Shown here in pieces: positions 60,265 to 64,000 of a DNA stretch of 64,000 nucleotides. The notes beneath the pieces were generated by a model that worked only from the letters and a program-made list of their open reading frames with translations, made no database searches and had not been told where the DNA came from. Made by a program: the position numbers and the translations under genes. Position 1 is the first letter of the stretch, and every line of letters starts with the position of its first letter. Source of the DNA: Trematomus loennbergii (Eukaryota > Chordata > Actinopteri > Perciformes > Nototheniidae); contig JAAOOA010000086.1 of the NCBI GenBank assembly GCA_012861695.1, forward strand, positions 4,547,293 to 4,611,292, given 5' to 3'.

Positions 60265-61031
60265 TTAAAGGTCCCATGTCATGGCCATTTCTACTGATCA
60301 TTATTCCATTGTTGACGTATACTAGAATAGATTTACATTGTTCAATGTTCCAAACTCACATTGGTTTCTCATACAGCATCTCTGTATAGTATGTGTATTC
60401 ACTCTCTGTCCTAAACGGCTTGTTGGAGCTCCTGCCCCCCCCCTCCCTGTGAGCCCAGTGTGCTCTGATTGGTCGGGACGTTGCGAGGCTCGCTTCTCAA
60501 TGATCTGGCTTACTGTGTGGTTTCCGGGTCGGCGAGACAGCGCGAAACTCATCCTGAGCACACACAAACACTCACAGCCGAAGTAAAAACAATAAGTGTG
60601 GCTTGATATTGAGTAAGAAAAAGGTTTATAACGCTGTGAGAATGGGTCTGCGGAGAGCATTTCTCTGCGATCCCAACTCGTCTATTACCAACCAGGGAGC
60701 TCTATGCAAGTCAATGGGACTCCCTGTTAGTTGAAAATGAACGCTAAAGGTCCCCCCACTGCGTTTGATAGTGACGCCAAGGGATCCTGGTGTGTGAGGA
60801 GCTCCGCGGATTGGTCCATTTTGGTTCCCGGAAGAAACAAATGGAAAAAGAGAAATCTCCAACGAGGCGTTCTGGGCCAGCATAGACAGGTCTTTTCTGT
60901 GTTAGAGTTTTACTCGCTACAGGGTGTACTTTGAGGGTTTGTGACTCTGCAGACCGTTTACATGCAGAAAAAGCTACATAACACACAAGGGGACGGGTAA
61001 TAACCGGAAAAGCATGACATGGGACCTTTAA
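60265..61031 (-). mobile_element. TTAA-flanked MITE, full-length, reverse (family E1, 767 bp)
   Basis: TTAAAGGTCCCATGTCATGG at the left and CATGACATGGGACCTTTAA at the right, both at TTAA. The reverse complement matches 31642-32457 at both ends (CTGCATGTAAACGGTCTGCA; AATGTAAATCTATTC-like); the middle differs, so the two are diverged subfamilies or have different internal deletions. Confidence 0.85.
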
Positions 61032-61129
61032 TTCCTTTTTTTTAATTATTATTTATTTGTTTTATGTGCTCATTAGATGAGAAGATGTCTTTTATTCCTG
61101 TCCTTTTAATATAAGGCAGTCAGCAGCGT

Positions 61130-61190
61130 GTTAGCTTAGCATAAAGACTGGAAAACAGGGGGAAACTGCTAGCCTTACTTAAAAATATGT
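61130..61190 (+). repeat. Interspersed repeat with GTTAGCTTAGCATAAAGACT motif
   Basis: The GTTAGCTTAGCATAAAGACT, GGAAAACAGGGGGAAACTGC and TAGCCTT motifs also occur (partly inverted) at 36295-36475. Confidence 0.5.
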
Positions 61191-62370
61191 TTTATTAAGA
61201 ATTAGTTAAACTAATTATTGCTCTACCAAACAAATTCCACCTTCCAGAAACTCTAAAGCACAATTATATCCCTTTTAAAAAGCTTAGATTTAGCAGCTTT
61301 AGCAGTGAAGTAGCAGATTGACTGAACCCCCCTCCCTTAACAAGCCTGTAGAGAACCTAGTCGGGCCTTCAAGTAACGTCAAAACATGAAAAGCCCTAGT
61401 TAGACTTTGGTTTAGGAAATATTCGCAACTGTAAATACATGGCAGGCTCATGCTGAGTCAACACAAAAAAACAGTCTAAGTTTCAGGTTTTTATACATTA
61501 ACAAAAGACATAGTAATTACTTATATATAACATTTCTTCCAATAATTACCCCTAAATCCTACAAAATGGCCCTGAAACTAGAATTGAATTGCCTGTGTTG
61601 AGGATAAAACTACAGCTTGATAATTACTAGAAGATATTATTAAATACAATACTAAGCATTGTACTGTAATGAAGGTCACATGGTTTTCCCGCACAGCTCT
61701 TGGTATTTGCCAACGGCCAAAATGCCATCATGAAGGACGACTTTTATTAATTTACTGCCCTCTTCCCTCTATATTATGAATCCTGTCTGAATGGGACTTT
61801 TGTACGTCACTTATACTGTTAACAGCACATCCAGAGGGAGCGGTAATGCAGTACTTTGTGTTGGTATATGAAGAGAGAATGGGCATAAAGTTTAAATGGA
61901 CTGTCTAGAGTTAGATACATATGTTGGACATTATACGGGTCATGGGACTATAACACGCTCAACAACTGTAAAAAAAAAAACGGTAGTATTGGCGCTTGTG
62001 AGGGCTACAAGCCTCACAAACAAACACACATGCTAAAGGTTATGCTTTTTGTTTTACATCAGACATACACGGACATATTTATTTGAAACAGCTTTATTTT
62101 TTCTAGATTGAGTGCACGCAATCTTGTTTAAAATATCTATTGTTAATTGTGTTGTGTGTAATCCTATTGTCAGTGTCTTACAGCTCACCTTGCTCCTGGC
62201 AAAAGGCTGAGCTGATGAAAACCACCTGCCTTTATAGATGTGTCAGCTAATTGGACTACGCCATTCCTCTCAAACCCTGAGGGGTGTTTAAAGAGGCCAC
62301 TCCATTTAAGCCACCCCTTTTTGGAGCCTCTTCCCCCTGCACGCAACAATGGACTGGCCAGTAGTGCTAT
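61191..62370 (-). other. No gene recognised
   Basis: AT-rich spacer; I see nothing in it. Confidence 0.35.
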
Positions 62371-63036
62371 AAGGCGCTTTCACACCAAGTACTTTTACCG
62401 GGAATAGTTCCCGGAAATCTTTAGTTCCGGAACTATCTAGTAGATCGCGTTCACACCGGAATAAGTCCCTGAGGGAGGATTACGCAAATTAAGCCGCTGA
62501 CGTCACTTCTTCTTCTTCTGCTTTGGGTTTACTGGCAGGCCGCAAACAACTTCAAGGCGTATACTGCCACCCGAAGTCCCCGGCCGGAAGTCCCCGGAGT
62601 TGGGGACTGGCTTCAGTAGAAGCTGCTGGGACTCCCAGCAGCTTCTACTGAAGCCTTCCGGGTAAATCGCCAGAACGCCGACACCTCCTCATCTCCACCG
62701 CTCCCATGTTTTTCTTTGTGTTGCCATAAGTTAGTCTCTCTCCGTTGGTGCGCTGGGCTAATGCTAATGCTAATAATGCTAATGCGAGCAAATAAAATGG
62801 CGGCTTCACAAAACTTTTCAGAGTTTTACGGGGCGTGGTTTACAATTCGCCCAGCCAATCAGAAATTGGAACCTTTTCCTCCCCAGGAAAGTACCACCTC
62901 TCTAGCAGGGACTGAAAAGGGGGAAAAGGTTCCCGAAAAAAAAAAGTTCTAGTTCCAGATCTTTTTGGTGTGAACGCAAAATCCCAGGAACTATCGGAAC
63001 TATTCCTGGGAAAAGTACTCGGTGTGAAAGCGCCTA
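62371..63036. mobile_element. TIR element with long inverted ends (GGCGCTTTCACACC)
   Basis: The left end AAGGCGCTTTCACACCAAGT, then ACTTTTACCGGGAATAGTTC, pairs with GAACTATTCCTGGGAAAAGT and ACTCGGTGTGAAAGCGCCT at the right, about 45 bp with few mismatches. Further in, GTTCACACCGGAA pairs loosely with TTTTTGGTGTGAACGC. The flank is TA on both sides (CTAT before, ATA after). An internal 47-bp hairpin lies at 62609-62655. No transposase recognised; superfamily not assigned. Confidence 0.8.
62609..62655. repeat. Perfect hairpin, 23-bp arms with a 1-nt loop
   Basis: The left arm GGCTTCAGTAGAAGCTGC plus TGGGA, then a single C at 62632, then the exact inverse. It lies near the middle of the TIR element and is not needed for its ends. 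Could form a cruciform; a local inverted duplication is the likely origin. Confidence 0.95.
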
Positions 63037-64000
63037 TAAATTCCTGCAGTGTGGAGATGAAGGGGGGTTATGTGAGTTGCTCTTGGGCAGAAGAGCACAC
63101 AGAATGTCACCCATTTTTGTGACGTTTTGTTTATCCCTTAATGCTAGATTGTGTCTGTTTATATCATAAATAATACACCTTTTTGTTTAATCCTAATTGA
63201 TTTTGTTACCCATCTTAAAACTGTACATTATATTGGGTAAATAAAATCCTTATTTTTTCCACCTCAACCTGCATTCCTGATTTGTGCGTAGCCTGGTCCT
63301 TCACAGCGCTCCAAACATTTGCTACTATATTGACAAGCACACTGCTACAATGCTTCTTCTACTTCCCAAGCCTCCTCATCTATCAGCATTTGGATTTATG
63401 TTAAACTATAACTAATGATGCAAATAAGGCTGGGAAGTTCCAAACAAGTGTCACTGAACCACAAATCCAAAATAGTGCTTATATTTGGTTTGCTGGCCTC
63501 TGAGGAGAATCATGTCCACAGAGTTAGACCTTGAGGTAATTTTGTCAAGAATGACCCTGAAAGATTGTGGCTGTATTCAGAGCGAAGGACACTTATCTAC
63601 AATCTAGAGAAAAAGAGACAGGAAAGTTAACTGGAAAAAACGTAAAGATTGCGTCGGCAGAAGGTTGGGATTTCTCATTAAACCAGTATTCTGTAGTTAT
63701 CACGGCATTATCTTGATCTCTTATGTGCTAATATTAACTTAATTATTCAGAATCCTGTGGTACAAATTAAACACATTTTCATTACATTGTGATAAATTGT
63801 ATTTTAGTTACCTGACTATGTAACGTTATAATTGAATCTCATTCATATTTGCATGAAAAGTGTAAATCGTCTCATCTTAAAGCGAGCATTTGGCCACAAC
63901 ATGAAAGACAGACGAGGAATACACTAGAACTAAATTGGTGCCAGCTCTACTTATAGATGATGAACTTTATTATGCTTATATGTCATGGTGCGAGGATAAA
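63037..64000. other. No gene recognised
   Basis: Unique-looking AT-rich DNA to the window edge, presumably intronic to myo1d. No exon seen. Confidence 0.35.

Overview
This is nuclear DNA from a ray-finned fish, probably a percomorph teleost. The evidence is intron-containing genes with phase-consistent exons, long (GT)n/(CA)n arrays, and a dense load of teleost-type DNA transposons (hAT-like elements with 8-bp target duplications, TTAA-flanked MITEs) plus non-LTR retrotransposon fragments. I see no bacterial, plasmid or CRISPR-like content.

Three host genes can be supported. (1) On the minus strand, 5682 down to 2338, lies a complement-regulator-like gene: signal peptide, CCP1, CCP2 split over two exons, CCP3, then Ser/Thr/Pro-rich stalk exons. 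This is the exon plan of CD46/CD55-type RCA proteins (teleost Tecrem-like). Its 3' end is not found; the next DNA is a LINE. (2) On the plus strand, about 18.44-21.2 kb, lies cdk5r1 (p35, neuronal activator of Cdk5): a non-coding exon 1, an intron of about 1.1 kb, and an intronless coding exon. (3) On the minus strand, 51435-51252, lies the last coding exon of a class I myosin, myo1d; the rest of the gene would lie beyond the window's right edge. The tail-to-tail order cdk5r1 > < myo1d is the vertebrate order, so this is a conserved synteny block.

Between and around these genes the window is mostly repeats. 0.8-2.2 kb: 5'-truncated Rex1/CR1-like LINE. 12.4-16.0 kb: a nest of related TIR elements holding a hAT element with a perfect 8-bp TSD, a TTAA MITE and a 50-bp perfect palindrome. 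22.9-24.9 kb: a hAT MITE with a perfect TSD and a compound element downstream of cdk5r1. 28.1-35.5 kb: a run of TIR elements including a hAT remnant with transposase-like sequence and a CA array. 36.5-43.7 kb: a 7.2-kb hAT-like nest with near-identical flanking octamers, three phase-consistent transposase exons, a LINE, a MITE and a minisatellite with higher-order structure. 46.4, 56.0, 57.5-58.8, 60.3-61.0 and 62.4-63.0 kb: further TIR elements, several nested.

Two of the three genes carry single-base reading-frame shifts (two in the complement-regulator-like gene, three in cdk5r1), while every splice site and the flanking frames stay intact. I read this mainly as uncorrected indel error in the assembly rather than two neighbouring pseudogenes, but the sequence alone cannot decide. 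I found no convincing new biological system. The most unusual items are the palindromes, the compound transposon junction shared by two copies, and the nested 36.5-43.7 kb element.
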